The notes under the pieces were generated by a model. That model searched no databases and had not been told where the DNA came from. It saw nothing but the letters and a program-made list of their open reading frames with translations. Of a stretch of DNA of 64,000 nucleotides, positions 17,661-25,686 are shown piece by piece. This DNA comes from Saprospiraceae bacterium (GTDB lineage Bacteria; Bacteroidota; Bacteroidia; Chitinophagales; Saprospiraceae). The position numbers were made by a program, and so were the translations under genes. The stretch is from assembly GCA_022844565.1 (NCBI GenBank), contig JALHLK010000003.1:1-64000 (forward strand), in the 5' to 3' direction. Position 1 is the first letter of the stretch. Each line of letters starts with the position of its first letter.

Positions 17661-19910
17661 ATGACAACAGTAAAAACAGGTATAGGTAGACGTTCATTTT
17701 TTAAGAGTACCGCTGTGGCAGGCGGAGGTTTGGTCCTCGGATTCAGTTGGTTGGCTGGATGTAGAACAGAAGCTAATAAAGGTATTGTTATGCCTAAAGA
17801 ATGGTTTAATATCAATGCATATTTGAAAATCGGGGATAATGGAGTTGTAACAATTATGTCGCCCAACCCGGAGATAGGTCAAAATGTGAAGACCTCGATG
17901 CCGATGATTGTAGCCGAAGAATTGGATATAGATTGGAAAAATGTAATCGTAGAACAAGCTAATCTAGATACAGATAAATATAAAGGTCAAATAGCAGGAG
18001 GTAGTATGTCGATAGCTGCATCTTGGGAAAGCCTGAGAATGGCAGGAGCTACAGCAAAATCCATGATCAAACAAGCAGCTGCTACAGCTTGGGGCGTACC
18101 TGTTGAAGAGTTGAAAACGGAGCTTGGATTTGTTTCTCATGAAAAAACCAATAAAAAAGCGCATTACGGTGAGTTTGCATCCGCTGCAGGTAAAGTAGAG
18201 GTGCCAAAAGAAGTAAAACTTAAAGAACCTAAAGATTATACCATCATAGGCACTTCAAGAAAAAATGTGGATGCCAAAAAGATCGTAACAGGCAAACCTC
18301 AGTATGGTATTGATTACACTGCCGAAGGAATGCAAATAGCGATGATCACGCACCCACCTGCATTTGGACTCCGATTGAAGTCATTTGACGATACTGCTGC
18401 AAGGACGATGCCAGGTATCAAAGATGTATTTAAAATCAAAGTGTATGAGGATGATCATAAAACTGAATGGTCAGATGTCTCTGCTTTTCCAGATTTAGTA
18501 GTCGTAGTTGGTAATACCACTTGGGAGGTGATGAATGCAAAGAAAGCCTTAAAGATAGAATGGGAGCCCATACCTTCAAAATCAGAAAGTATAGATGTTT
18601 TTGGAAGTATTGTGGAAGTTGTGACGCCTTCAGGTCTAGAAAACTCATCAACACATTTTGAGCAAATGAAAAACCCTACTTCTGTCAAAGTTAAGACGGT
18701 TAGAAAAGATGGTAATCCAGAAATGGCTTTTAAGAATGCAGCAAAAATAATAGAAAGAAGCTATAGTTGCCCTTTCTTGGCACACAATACGATGGAACCG
18801 ATGAACTTCTTTGCTGATGTGAAAGACGACAAAGCGTTACTCATAGGACCAATCCAGACGCCCGAATTTATGGAAAAAAGTGTGTCTCATAGATTAGGTA
18901 TACCCAAAGAAAATGTAGAAATCCATCTTTCGAGAATGGGTGGTGGATTTGGTAGACGTTTATATGGCCATTTCCTCGTGGAGGCAGCGGTAATATCACA
19001 AAAATTGCAAGCCCCGATCAAATTGATTTATTCGCGTGAAGATGACATGACATGTGGAGTATATAGACCCGCCTATTACGCTACATACAAAGCTGCATTG
19101 GACGAAAATAATCAGCTACTCGGTATTCATGTAAATGCAGGTGGTGTGCCAGAAAGTCCACTTGTGGCCAATAGATTTCCAGCAGGATGTGTGGATAATT
19201 ATCTAGCGGAAGAGTGGGAAATACCTTCAAATATCAGTGTCGGAGCATTTAGAGCTCCAAGGTCTAACTTTATAGCCGGTGCAGAACAATCTTTTATTGA
19301 TGAACTCGCTGAGGCCATGGGCAAAGATCCCATCGATTTTAGATTAGAATTGTTAGAGCGATCAAAAACAAAACCTGTAGGCGAAAATAATGAATATGAT
19401 GCAGATCGCTATGCGGGTGTATTAAAAATGGTACGAGATAAAACGAATTGGGGTACACAACAAGAAGGGGTGCACAGAGGAGTTGCTGCCTATTACTGTC
19501 ACCAAACTTATGTGGCACACGTACTTGATATTACGATGGAAAAAGATCAACCCGTGATCAAAAAGGTGACATCAGCAGTAGATTGTGGCATTGTCATCAA
19601 TCCTGATGCAGCTACCAATCTATCTCAAGGAGCAGTGATCGATGGAGTAGGACATGCTATGTACAGTACAATGACCTTTAAGGATGGCCAGCCCGAGCAT
19701 ACCAATTTTGGAACATACGAATTAATCAGGCATAAACAATCGCCAAAAGAAATTGAGGTTCATTTTGTAAAAAGTGAAATAAATCCTACAGGCATGGGAG
19801 AACCTTCAGGCCCACCTGTCATCGGTGCTTTGGCTAATGCATTGTACAAAGCCACAGGTAGAAGATTTTACCATCAACCATTTAATAAGGAATTGGGGGT
19901 GTTAGGATAG
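17661..19910 (+). CDS. iorB: Molybdopterin-binding large subunit (IorB-like), Tat-exported
   Basis: A 749-residue protein of the xanthine-oxidase/isoquinoline 1-oxidoreductase beta family. The N-terminus GRRSFFKSTAVAGGGLVLGF is a twin-arginine signal, followed by LAGC, which could be a lipobox. Molybdopterin-binding motifs are visible: GGGFGRRLYGHF, GAFRAPRSN, and near the C-terminus GMGEPSGPPVIGALANAL with the catalytic glutamate. It hydroxylates N-heterocycles or aldehydes in the periplasm; the substrate is unknown. Tat export of the complex implies the small subunit is carried along. It depends on a molybdenum cofactor (CDP type) made elsewhere. Confidence 0.9.
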   Translation: MTTVKTGIGRRSFFKSTAVAGGGLVLGFSWLAGCRTEANKGIVMPKEWFNINAYLKIGDNGVVTIMSPNPEIGQNVKTSMPMIVAEELDIDWKNVIVEQANLDTDKYKGQIAGGSMSIAASWESLRMAGATAKSMIKQAAATAWGVPVEELKTELGFVSHEKTNKKAHYGEFASAAGKVEVPKEVKLKEPKDYTIIGTSRKNVDAKKIVTGKPQYGIDYTAEGMQIAMITHPPAFGLRLKSFDDTAARTMPGIKDVFKIKVYEDDHKTEWSDVSAFPDLVVVVGNTTWEVMNAKKALKIEWEPIPSKSESIDVFGSIVEVVTPSGLENSSTHFEQMKNPTSVKVKTVRKDGNPEMAFKNAAKIIERSYSCPFLAHNTMEPMNFFADVKDDKALLIGPIQTPEFMEKSVSHRLGIPKENVEIHLSRMGGGFGRRLYGHFLVEAAVISQKLQAPIKLIYSREDDMTCGVYRPAYYATYKAALDENNQLLGIHVNAGGVPESPLVANRFPAGCVDNYLAEEWEIPSNISVGAFRAPRSNFIAGAEQSFIDELAEAMGKDPIDFRLELLERSKTKPVGENNEYDADRYAGVLKMVRDKTNWGTQQEGVHRGVAAYYCHQTYVAHVLDITMEKDQPVIKKVTSAVDCGIVINPDAATNLSQGAVIDGVGHAMYSTMTFKDGQPEHTNFGTYELIRHKQSPKEIEVHFVKSEINPTGMGEPSGPPVIGALANALYKATGRRFYHQPFNKELGVLG

Positions 19911-20156
19911 TGAAAGAAGTATTGATTACGAATTTGTCAAGAAGTTAATAAGAAGTTGGTGAAATAATGGTTTTGGACCCATGATCAAATCTAAAATTCA
20001 ATTGACTAAACGTTCAAATTTGAGCCTACTATTCTGATTTTATTTAGAGAAAATTTTGTGCTCTAGGGCACTATTTGAATGTTGTATTATTATTTATAGG
20101 TGCTTTGACATTAGTGTTTGATCATTATTTCATTGATTAGCAAGCAATTAATTTTT

Positions 20157-20184
20157 AATATTGTTTATTTGGATAAACAATATT
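20157..20184. other. Perfect 12-bp inverted repeat (hairpin), possible terminator or operator
   Basis: AATATTGTTTAT and ATAAACAATATT flank a 4-nt loop (TTGG). A third related word, ATTGTTTATTC, follows. It lies 247 bp after the iorB-like stop and has no T-tail, so a binding site is as likely as a terminator. The rest of 19911-20297 shows nothing else. Confidence 0.5.
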
Positions 20185-20297
20185 GAAAATTGTTTATTCA
20201 AATATAAACTATAAACTTACGTTTTACCATCTATGTGGCATTACATAATTTTCCTGTGTGGAATTTGGGTTTTTTAAAAACCAATTGATTTGAGCTT

Positions 20298-20676
20298 TTT
20301 CATTATCTTTGTGAAATGATTGTAGAAAAATGTTTATGATTTTACCCACTAACTCCCTAGAAAGGGAGAACCAAATCATAAACATTTTAAAATATGGCCT
20401 AAGGCTATCCTACAAAAATGTTTATGATTTTACCCACCAACTCCCTTGAAAGGGATAACCAAATCAAAAACATTTTAAAATATGGCCTAAGGCTATGCTA
20501 CAAAAATGTTTATGATTTTACCCACTAACTCCCTTGAAAGGGAGAACCAAATCATAAACATTTTAAAATACGGCCTATGACTCCTTTTAGTGACTGGTTA
20601 AAATATAAGTCATTTTTTCAGAAGTGCAAAATGTTATACACTCTTTCATTATCTTTGTGAAATGATTGTAGAAAAA
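20298..20676. repeat. Three tandem 88-bp hairpin units between 33-bp direct repeats (family E)
   Basis: Three units begin at 20326, 20414 and 20502; the first two are exactly 88 bp and the third is truncated. Each contains a palindrome with arms AAAATGTTTATGATTT/AAATCATAAACATTTT and an inner CTCCCT/AGGGAG hairpin, followed by ATGGCC-TAA-GGCTAT. The array is flanked by an exact 33-bp direct repeat (20298-20330 and 20644-20676). That repeat carries a promoter-like TATCTTTG and the words ATGATTGTAGAAAAA. The upstream copy would encode only seven codons before a stop; the downstream copy leads into the toxin gene. Confidence 0.8.
20650..20657 (+). promoter_or_regulatory. -7 element of the zeta-type toxin gene
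   Basis: TATCTTTG matches TAnnTTTG. It is 22 bp upstream of the ATG at 20680, the usual spacing in this phylum. An identical copy occurs at 20304-20311 within the 33-bp repeat. Confidence 0.5.
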
Positions 20677-20729
20677 AACATGAATATTGTAGCAGGTTGT
20701 AATGGTGCAGGCAAAACTACAGCGTGTCT

Positions 20730-20900
20730 AACCTAAAATCTATAATGGATTTCCTACTACAGCTCAAAATTACTGCAAAATCAGGCGTTTCACTCACTTT
20801 TTGCTTCGCACCATAGCAGTGGCTATGATTTGTCACAAAAAGTGCTGATTTTATTGTACTTTTGACCTTCGTTACGGAACCCATTTTAGATTTTTAGGTT
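20730..20900. mobile_element. Family A element (copy 2) inside the toxin gene
   Basis: 171 bp, from AACCTAAAATCTATAATGG to the complement of AACCTAAAAATCTAAAATGG. The inner hairpin is CATAGC-AGTG-GCTATG (20812-20827). Deleting exactly this interval restores codons reading A-C-L-T-I-L-P. No target duplication is evident. The right 90 bp match the left part of 1691-1928 in inverse orientation. Confidence 0.8.
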
Positions 20901-21036
20901 TACAATATTACCTGAAATAATTTTGTGCAAGGAATATGTCAATGCTGATGAAATAGCAAAAGGATTGTCACCATTCCAACCAGAAAAAGTTGCTATCCAA
21001 GCTGGTAGAATTATGGTGCAAAGAGTTAACGAATTA

Positions 21037-21209
21037 TACCTAAAAATCTAGAATGAAAATTCTGTTGCGGATTCAAACTACTTCAAAATAAGGCGCTTTG
21101 CTCACTTTTCTTCCTTCACCATAGCTGGAGCTATGATTCAGTCAGTAAAAGTGCTTATTTTATTGTATTTTGAACCCTCACGACGAATTTCATTCTAGAT
21201 ATTTAGGCA
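21037..21209. mobile_element. Family A element (copy 3) inside the toxin gene
   Basis: 173 bp including two bases beyond CCTAAAAATCTAGAATG and its inverted partner CATTCTAGATATTTAGG. The inner hairpin is CATAGC-TGGA-GCTATG (21120-21135). Removing 21037-21209 joins N-E-L to F-E-G-N-Q in frame. No target duplication is evident. Confidence 0.8.
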
Positions 21210-21266
21210 TTCGAAGGAAATCAAACTTTTGCTTTTGAAACCACCTTGTCCAGTAAAAATTATTTA

Positions 21267-21425
21267 GGAGCTGTAAAGAAATAACATATACATTTTGACT
21301 TGTTTTTTTGCTTTTTTTCATCGTTATAAATTCGTCAAGTAGCTAAGGCTATTCTCCTCATTTATGCCTCGAAAAAAAACAAAACTACTTCGTCAAATTT
21401 GTACACTATATTTCTTTACAGTTCC
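21267..21425. mobile_element. Miniature element, family D, with TTA duplication, inside the toxin gene
   Basis: 159 bp with 17-bp ends GGAGCTGTAAAGAAATA and, inverted, GGAACTGTAAAGAAATA. TTA precedes (21264-21266) and follows (21426-21428) the element. Removing it with one TTA gives N-Y-L-E-K-I in frame. It has an inner TAGC-TAAG-GCTA hairpin (21340-21351). No other copy was noticed in the window. Confidence 0.78.
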
Positions 21426-21486
21426 TTAGAAAAAATTTCAAAAGCTAAAGAAAATGGATTTAAAGTGACATTATTCTTTTTTTGGC

Positions 21487-21667
21487 TTAAACCCAGATTA
21501 AGCATTAGAAATGAACTGCAAGAAAATTACGCTTCATATTAGTTTCAGTACTCAATTTTCCGTCCTCAATGCAGCTAAGGCTGCACCTGCGGAATAAAAT
21601 TTCCGTGCTTCACTACTATTTTGCCTAATTTCCTTTCGAATAAAGTCTAATGCTTAATCTGGGTTAA
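21487..21667. mobile_element. Family B element (copy 2) flanked by TTAA, inside the toxin gene
   Basis: The element 21491-21663 (173 bp) has ends ACCCAGATTAAGCATTAG and, inverted, CCCAGATTAAGCATTAG. TTAA is at 21487-21490 and 21664-21667. Removing the element and one TTAA restores F-W-L-K-S-V-E-L-A in frame, which supports TTAA as a target-site duplication. The core hairpin is TGCAGC-TAAG-GCTGCA. Confidence 0.82.
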
Positions 21668-21919
21668 AAGTGTGGAATTAGCAAAGGAGAGAGTTAAGAT
21701 TAGGGTAAGTGAAGGAGGGCATAATATTCAAGAAGATGACATCGTACGTAGGTATGAAAGAGGATTAAAAAACTTATTTGAGCTATATTTACCACAAGTA
21801 CACAAGGCACTTATTTTTGATAATTCTAAGAATCAACCTGTAATATTTGCAGAAAAACTAGAAGACGGAACTATTTTTACATATGATGATGAAAAAATGA
21901 AAAGTATAAATTTATCAAA

Positions 21920-22102
21920 ATGAAAACAATGGAAAAAGTAATTGTAAAAGATGAAAAGGAAATGTCAGAATTTGCCAAAAAGGTATTGTCAGGCTTAATG
22001 CTAACCCGTGAAAGATTAATAGAATTTAAAAAGCAAAAAAACACGCCTTTGGTGATATCGAAAGACGGTAAAATCGTATGGATTCCAGCATCAGAATTGT
22101 GA
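21920..22102 (+). CDS. Small partner protein of the zeta-type toxin (putative antitoxin)
   Basis: A 60-residue charged protein whose ATG overlaps the toxin stop (ATGA), as expected for a toxin-antitoxin pair. The N-terminal two thirds are probably helical (EMSEFAKKVLSGLMLTRERLIEF). The C-terminus PLVISKDGKIVWIPASEL resembles the short 'dGK-v-IPa-El' tail of small proteins encoded beside zeta-like toxins in Bacteroidota. It is intact while the toxin is not, so it is now an orphan. Antitoxin function is inferred from position and pattern. Confidence 0.7.
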   Translation: MKTMEKVIVKDEKEMSEFAKKVLSGLMLTRERLIEFKKQKNTPLVISKDGKIVWIPASEL

Positions 22103-22104
22103 TA

Positions 22105-23013
22105 TTATTGCTCCTTCATAAAAACCTCCTTAACATTGTATAAACCAAAATGTCCAAAACCATTTTCCACATTTGATACCAAATTAACAGGCGTAGCGAA
22201 TGGATTTTCATTTGCATCATCATAAAGTTTCTTACTGATAAAGTGGTCGTATGACTTCTTGTTGAGGGCTACCACGGTGAGTTTAGGTTTTTTTATGAAA
22301 GTTGGTCCTATCAGATTCCTATTACTTGTACCTCTGTAATATTTTGTGCTAAGATTACCGTCTGATTTAATATAAGCATTCCTATTGGTGATGATATTTG
22401 GGTCATTAAATTCGAGTCTTCTTCGGGAATATACGGTATCTATTTTTTTGCACTCGCTGTCTAAACATCTTGGGTTGAGGGTGCTTAAAGACATTTCTAC
22501 ATAAAAGTTATTACGTTTTGGCTTAATATTAAATTCCACGATACTAAATTCTCCATCCATATCTTTACCCCCTTCTTCCGTGTAAATGGCATCCAAGATT
22601 TCTACGTTTTCAGGTACAGTATCTGTGACACTAATACTCTTGTATTTGGGATGAGCAGCGGTGATGGTAATGATATCTCCAACCTTTAAGGCGGCATTTA
22701 GGATAGCTTTATGATTGACTATTTGTGTGCTATTTTGGTCTTTTATCTCCTCTACTTTCATGACATTACTATTGTGAGTGACTTTGATGACAAGATTATC
22801 GGGCACTAGAAATGCTTGATTTGAAAATATTGGCAGCGACTCTGTAATTCTAAATAAAACGTCTCTTCTTCCTGCGATACCAGAACCATTGAGGACCAAT
22901 GATTCGACCTGCTTGGGAGGATCAATTTCCAATGTAGTTTCAAAGAAATTATCACAACTAACCAAAGAAGATATTAAGAAGAAGGATAAAATATAGTTCA
23001 ATTTTGTGTTCAT
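22105..23013 (-). CDS. DUF4249-type outer-membrane lipoprotein
   Basis: A 302-residue lipoprotein: signal peptide with lipobox LVSC (C20), then a beta-rich mature part beginning DNFFETTLEIDPPKQVESLVLNG. Its features and its location 12 bp downstream of a TonB-dependent receptor fit the DUF4249 family, which acts as the surface partner of a receptor in Bacteroidota much as SusD does for SusC. Cys193 and Cys198 region (CLDSECKK) may form a disulfide. It converges on the small toxin-partner gene, with stops 2 bp apart. The substrate is unknown. Confidence 0.8.
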   Translation of the reverse strand: MNTKLNYILSFFLISSLVSCDNFFETTLEIDPPKQVESLVLNGSGIAGRRDVLFRITESLPIFSNQAFLVPDNLVIKVTHNSNVMKVEEIKDQNSTQIVNHKAILNAALKVGDIITITAAHPKYKSISVTDTVPENVEILDAIYTEEGGKDMDGEFSIVEFNIKPKRNNFYVEMSLSTLNPRCLDSECKKIDTVYSRRRLEFNDPNIITNRNAYIKSDGNLSTKYYRGTSNRNLIGPTFIKKPKLTVVALNKKSYDHFISKKLYDDANENPFATPVNLVSNVENGFGHFGLYNVKEVFMKEQ

Positions 23014-23025
23014 TCTAATAAGTTT

Positions 23026-25407
23026 TTAAAAGTTAGCAGTGTAGGTGATGTAAGGGACTAAAGGAAACAAAGCTACTTGTTTTAACTTTGTTACTCGTTC
23101 GTTATTGATCGTTTCTGTATCGAAATAGACAAAGAATGGATTATTGTTAGCATATGTATTGTATGCTCCAAATGACCAAATTCTCTCATAATGTTTCTTT
23201 TGTTTGGTGAAGTTAAAACCAATATCCATTCTATGATACGGCCTTAATCTGAAGTTGTTGCGTTGTCCAAAAACATCATAGCTATTAAAATTGGAAAAAG
23301 GATTGGAAGCGTTTTGATTGTGTGATTCAACTTTTGTACCTGCAAGGGTCACTGCATTGCCCGTACCATAGACCCAAGTTGCAGCAAAATTTATCTTTTT
23401 GGTGATGTTGTAATTGGCTACGATAGAAATGTCATGCCTGCGATCAAATCTATAGGGAAATTTTCGCCCTTCGTCGATCTCATCAAACTGACGATAGGCA
23501 TAAGCCAAAGTGTAGCCTATCCACCCACTCAATCGGCCTTCTTTCTTCTGTAAAAAAACCTCAAGTCCATATGCTTCGCCATCACCTTGTGTGACTCTGT
23601 TTTGCCAGTCATCGCTTTGGAAAACACCTTGACCATCTTTGTAAGCGACAAGATTTTTCATTTTTTTGTAATAAATTTCTGTGCTGAACTCATACTCGGA
23701 GCCGAGTGACTTTGCAACTCCGAGGGCTACTTGCCAGCTGTCTTGGGGTTTGATACGGTCTGTGGTAGGTACCCATAGGTCGGTGGGGAGCCCTATACCT
23801 TCAAATGCAAGAAGGTTGATGTATTGCTGCATGGTAGCAAAGGAGCCTTTTATACTCCAATCTTTAGGCAACAACCATCTGCTACTAACTCTAGGTTGTA
23901 GCGAGTGATAACTTTTGTCTTTTAGTAGAAATGAGGCATAATGAAGGCCAAAATTGACTTTTAAGTTATTTGATATTGTCCAATCATCTTCAATGTAAAG
24001 TCCTGTTTCTACTGTTTTGATATTTTTTTGAGTAACCGTATCACTAAAGGAAAAGTTACCGTCCATATTATTGCTATATAGATTAAAACTCCCGGGCTTA
24101 AAAGTGTGATACACTGCATTGATCCCAAATTTTATGAAGTGTTTGGTATTTGGCGAATAGTCGAAATCGATTTTAGCACCATAATCTTCTATGCCAGACA
24201 AGTAATCTAAGCCCGTCACTTGAAACGGCTCGTTTACGCCCGATCTTCTTTCTCCAAATCTTATATCCGTACTTAGTCTATAGTCACTATATGTCAAAGT
24301 GGTATTCATAAAAAGTTTTGGATTGACAATATGATTCCATCGCAAGGCAGTTGTCAAGTTGCCCCATTGTAAGTCATTGCTATTAAAATTGAGTGTCGGT
24401 CGAAATTGATCAGGTTTTTCTTCAGTAGAAAAATAAAACTTGTCGGTACCCGTGTACGTACTCAGATAGATGCGATCCTTGTCTGAGAATTTATGATTGA
24501 TTTTGGCATTGAGGTCATAAAAGTAATATCCTACACTTCCGTCATTGCCTTCTCTCGAAAAGTTTTGTTTGATAAATGGCCTTGCCAGTACATCCAGATA
24601 AGTGCGTCGCCCTGATACCAGAAAAGAAGTCTTCCCTTTGTTGATCGGTCCTTCGAGTGTTAACTTTGAGGATATTAAACCGATAGAAGCCGTACCTTTT
24701 ATCTCATTAAGATTTCCCTCTTTCATATTGATTTCGAGTACAGATGAAAGTCTCCCACCATATCGCGCAGGATATCCCCCTTTGATTAGTTTTACATCTT
24801 TAATCGCATCGGCATTAAAAACAGAGAAAAATCCGAACAAATGGGAGACATTGTATACAGGCACACCATCCAAAAGTATCAAATTTTGGTCAGGACCTCC
24901 ACCTCTGACATAGATACCACTTTGTCCTTCGCCCCCTGATTTTACACCAGGTGTCAATTGCAATGCCTTTAGTATATCCACTTCACCCATTAAAGCAGGT
25001 ACCTTCTTGAGGGTCGTAATGGGTATTTCTACAGCACTCATTTGGGTCTCTTGTTCTATTCTTTTGGCTTTGTCAGCTGTGATTTCTACGACATCAAGAT
25101 TAACTTTTGAACTCAGCTGCACATTTATAAATAGATTACCACTGAGGTCTATCCTTTTCACAATCGTTTTATAACCTATATATGAAAACACGATATCGTA
25201 GGTTTTCCCAGATGGAAGGGAGATCGAGTAATATCCAAAATTGTTGGTAGACGTTCCTTCACTTGTATTTTCTAAAAAGATATTGGCACCGATCAATTTC
25301 TCTCCCGATTCTTCATCTTCTATGTATCCAGATATAGTATAAGTTTGACTAAAACCTTTATTAGAAAACAAAAAGAGTAAAGAAAAAAGTAAAGTTACAT
25401 TTTTCAT
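23026..25407 (-). CDS. TonB-dependent receptor with CarboxypepD_reg-like N-terminal domain
   Basis: A 793-residue outer-membrane receptor. After a signal peptide (1-20) comes a carboxypeptidase-regulatory-like beta domain (about 22-105, TISGYIEDEESGEKLIGANIF). The plug domain (about 118-225) has the LDGVPVYN and RGGGPDQNL landmarks. A 22-strand barrel with aromatic-rich strands runs to the terminal aromatic residue (YTANF). No SusC-type extra signature is seen. It is first in a two-gene operon with the DUF4249 lipoprotein. This pairing is typical of uptake of an unknown ligand, not necessarily a glycan. Confidence 0.9.
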   Translation of the reverse strand: MKNVTLLFSLLFLFSNKGFSQTYTISGYIEDEESGEKLIGANIFLENTSEGTSTNNFGYYSISLPSGKTYDIVFSYIGYKTIVKRIDLSGNLFINVQLSSKVNLDVVEITADKAKRIEQETQMSAVEIPITTLKKVPALMGEVDILKALQLTPGVKSGGEGQSGIYVRGGGPDQNLILLDGVPVYNVSHLFGFFSVFNADAIKDVKLIKGGYPARYGGRLSSVLEINMKEGNLNEIKGTASIGLISSKLTLEGPINKGKTSFLVSGRRTYLDVLARPFIKQNFSREGNDGSVGYYFYDLNAKINHKFSDKDRIYLSTYTGTDKFYFSTEEKPDQFRPTLNFNSNDLQWGNLTTALRWNHIVNPKLFMNTTLTYSDYRLSTDIRFGERRSGVNEPFQVTGLDYLSGIEDYGAKIDFDYSPNTKHFIKFGINAVYHTFKPGSFNLYSNNMDGNFSFSDTVTQKNIKTVETGLYIEDDWTISNNLKVNFGLHYASFLLKDKSYHSLQPRVSSRWLLPKDWSIKGSFATMQQYINLLAFEGIGLPTDLWVPTTDRIKPQDSWQVALGVAKSLGSEYEFSTEIYYKKMKNLVAYKDGQGVFQSDDWQNRVTQGDGEAYGLEVFLQKKEGRLSGWIGYTLAYAYRQFDEIDEGRKFPYRFDRRHDISIVANYNITKKINFAATWVYGTGNAVTLAGTKVESHNQNASNPFSNFNSYDVFGQRNNFRLRPYHRMDIGFNFTKQKKHYERIWSFGAYNTYANNNPFFVYFDTETINNERVTKLKQVALFPLVPYITYTANF

Positions 25408-25686
25408 AAAATTGGTTTTGACATATCTTTTACGCTCAATACAAATAAAATATTGATTTACAATCGATCTTTTTTATAATAATTAACATATCTATCGGAA
25501 AAGAGGTTAATAAAGTAGGCTTGATAACATCATTCAAGTGGACAAATTTAAAAAACTAATGTAGTTTAAATTATATTTATTGGAAAGGACTTGGTCTTGG
25601 TATACTTTTTATCCTAACATTTCTCCCTATTATATTTGAATTTTGTCTAATGTTTACGGACTTTTGCAGAAGTAATATAAAAGTGA

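Larger units (their letters stand above)
20680..21923 (+). pseudogene. Zeta-toxin-like P-loop kinase gene interrupted by four miniature elements
   Basis: Host segments are 20680-20729, 20901-21036, 21210-21266, 21426-21490 and 21668-21923. Removing the elements, plus one copy of the TTA and TTAA duplications, joins them in one frame. The result is a 186-residue protein with no internal stop. It begins MNIVAGCNGAGKTT (Walker A), continues with VNADEIAKGLSPFQPE, FAFETTLSS, the strand KVTLFFFWL and ELAKERVKIRVSEGGHNI, and ends in the family pattern RRYERGLKNLF. These are the landmarks of small zeta-toxin/AAA kinases of toxin-antitoxin systems. The ATG at 20680 is preferred over 20662 because it fits the -7 spacing. 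The final 83-codon piece could be translated alone but lacks the P-loop. The stop overlaps the downstream small gene by 4 bp. Confidence 0.88.

Noticed and set aside
20326-20580. Regular 88-bp repeats with palindromes, CRISPR-like at first sight
   Set aside because: Units are nearly identical over their whole length with no variable spacers, and no cas gene is present. They are tandem hairpin elements.
20662-20679. ATG at 20662 as the toxin start
   Set aside because: It lies only 4 bp after the -7 element, before the expected transcription start. The ATG at 20680 fits better.
20680-21923. Group I or group II introns in the toxin gene
   Set aside because: The interruptions are 159-173 bp palindromic sequences with inverted ends and, in two cases, target duplications. 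No intron core or domain V is seen.
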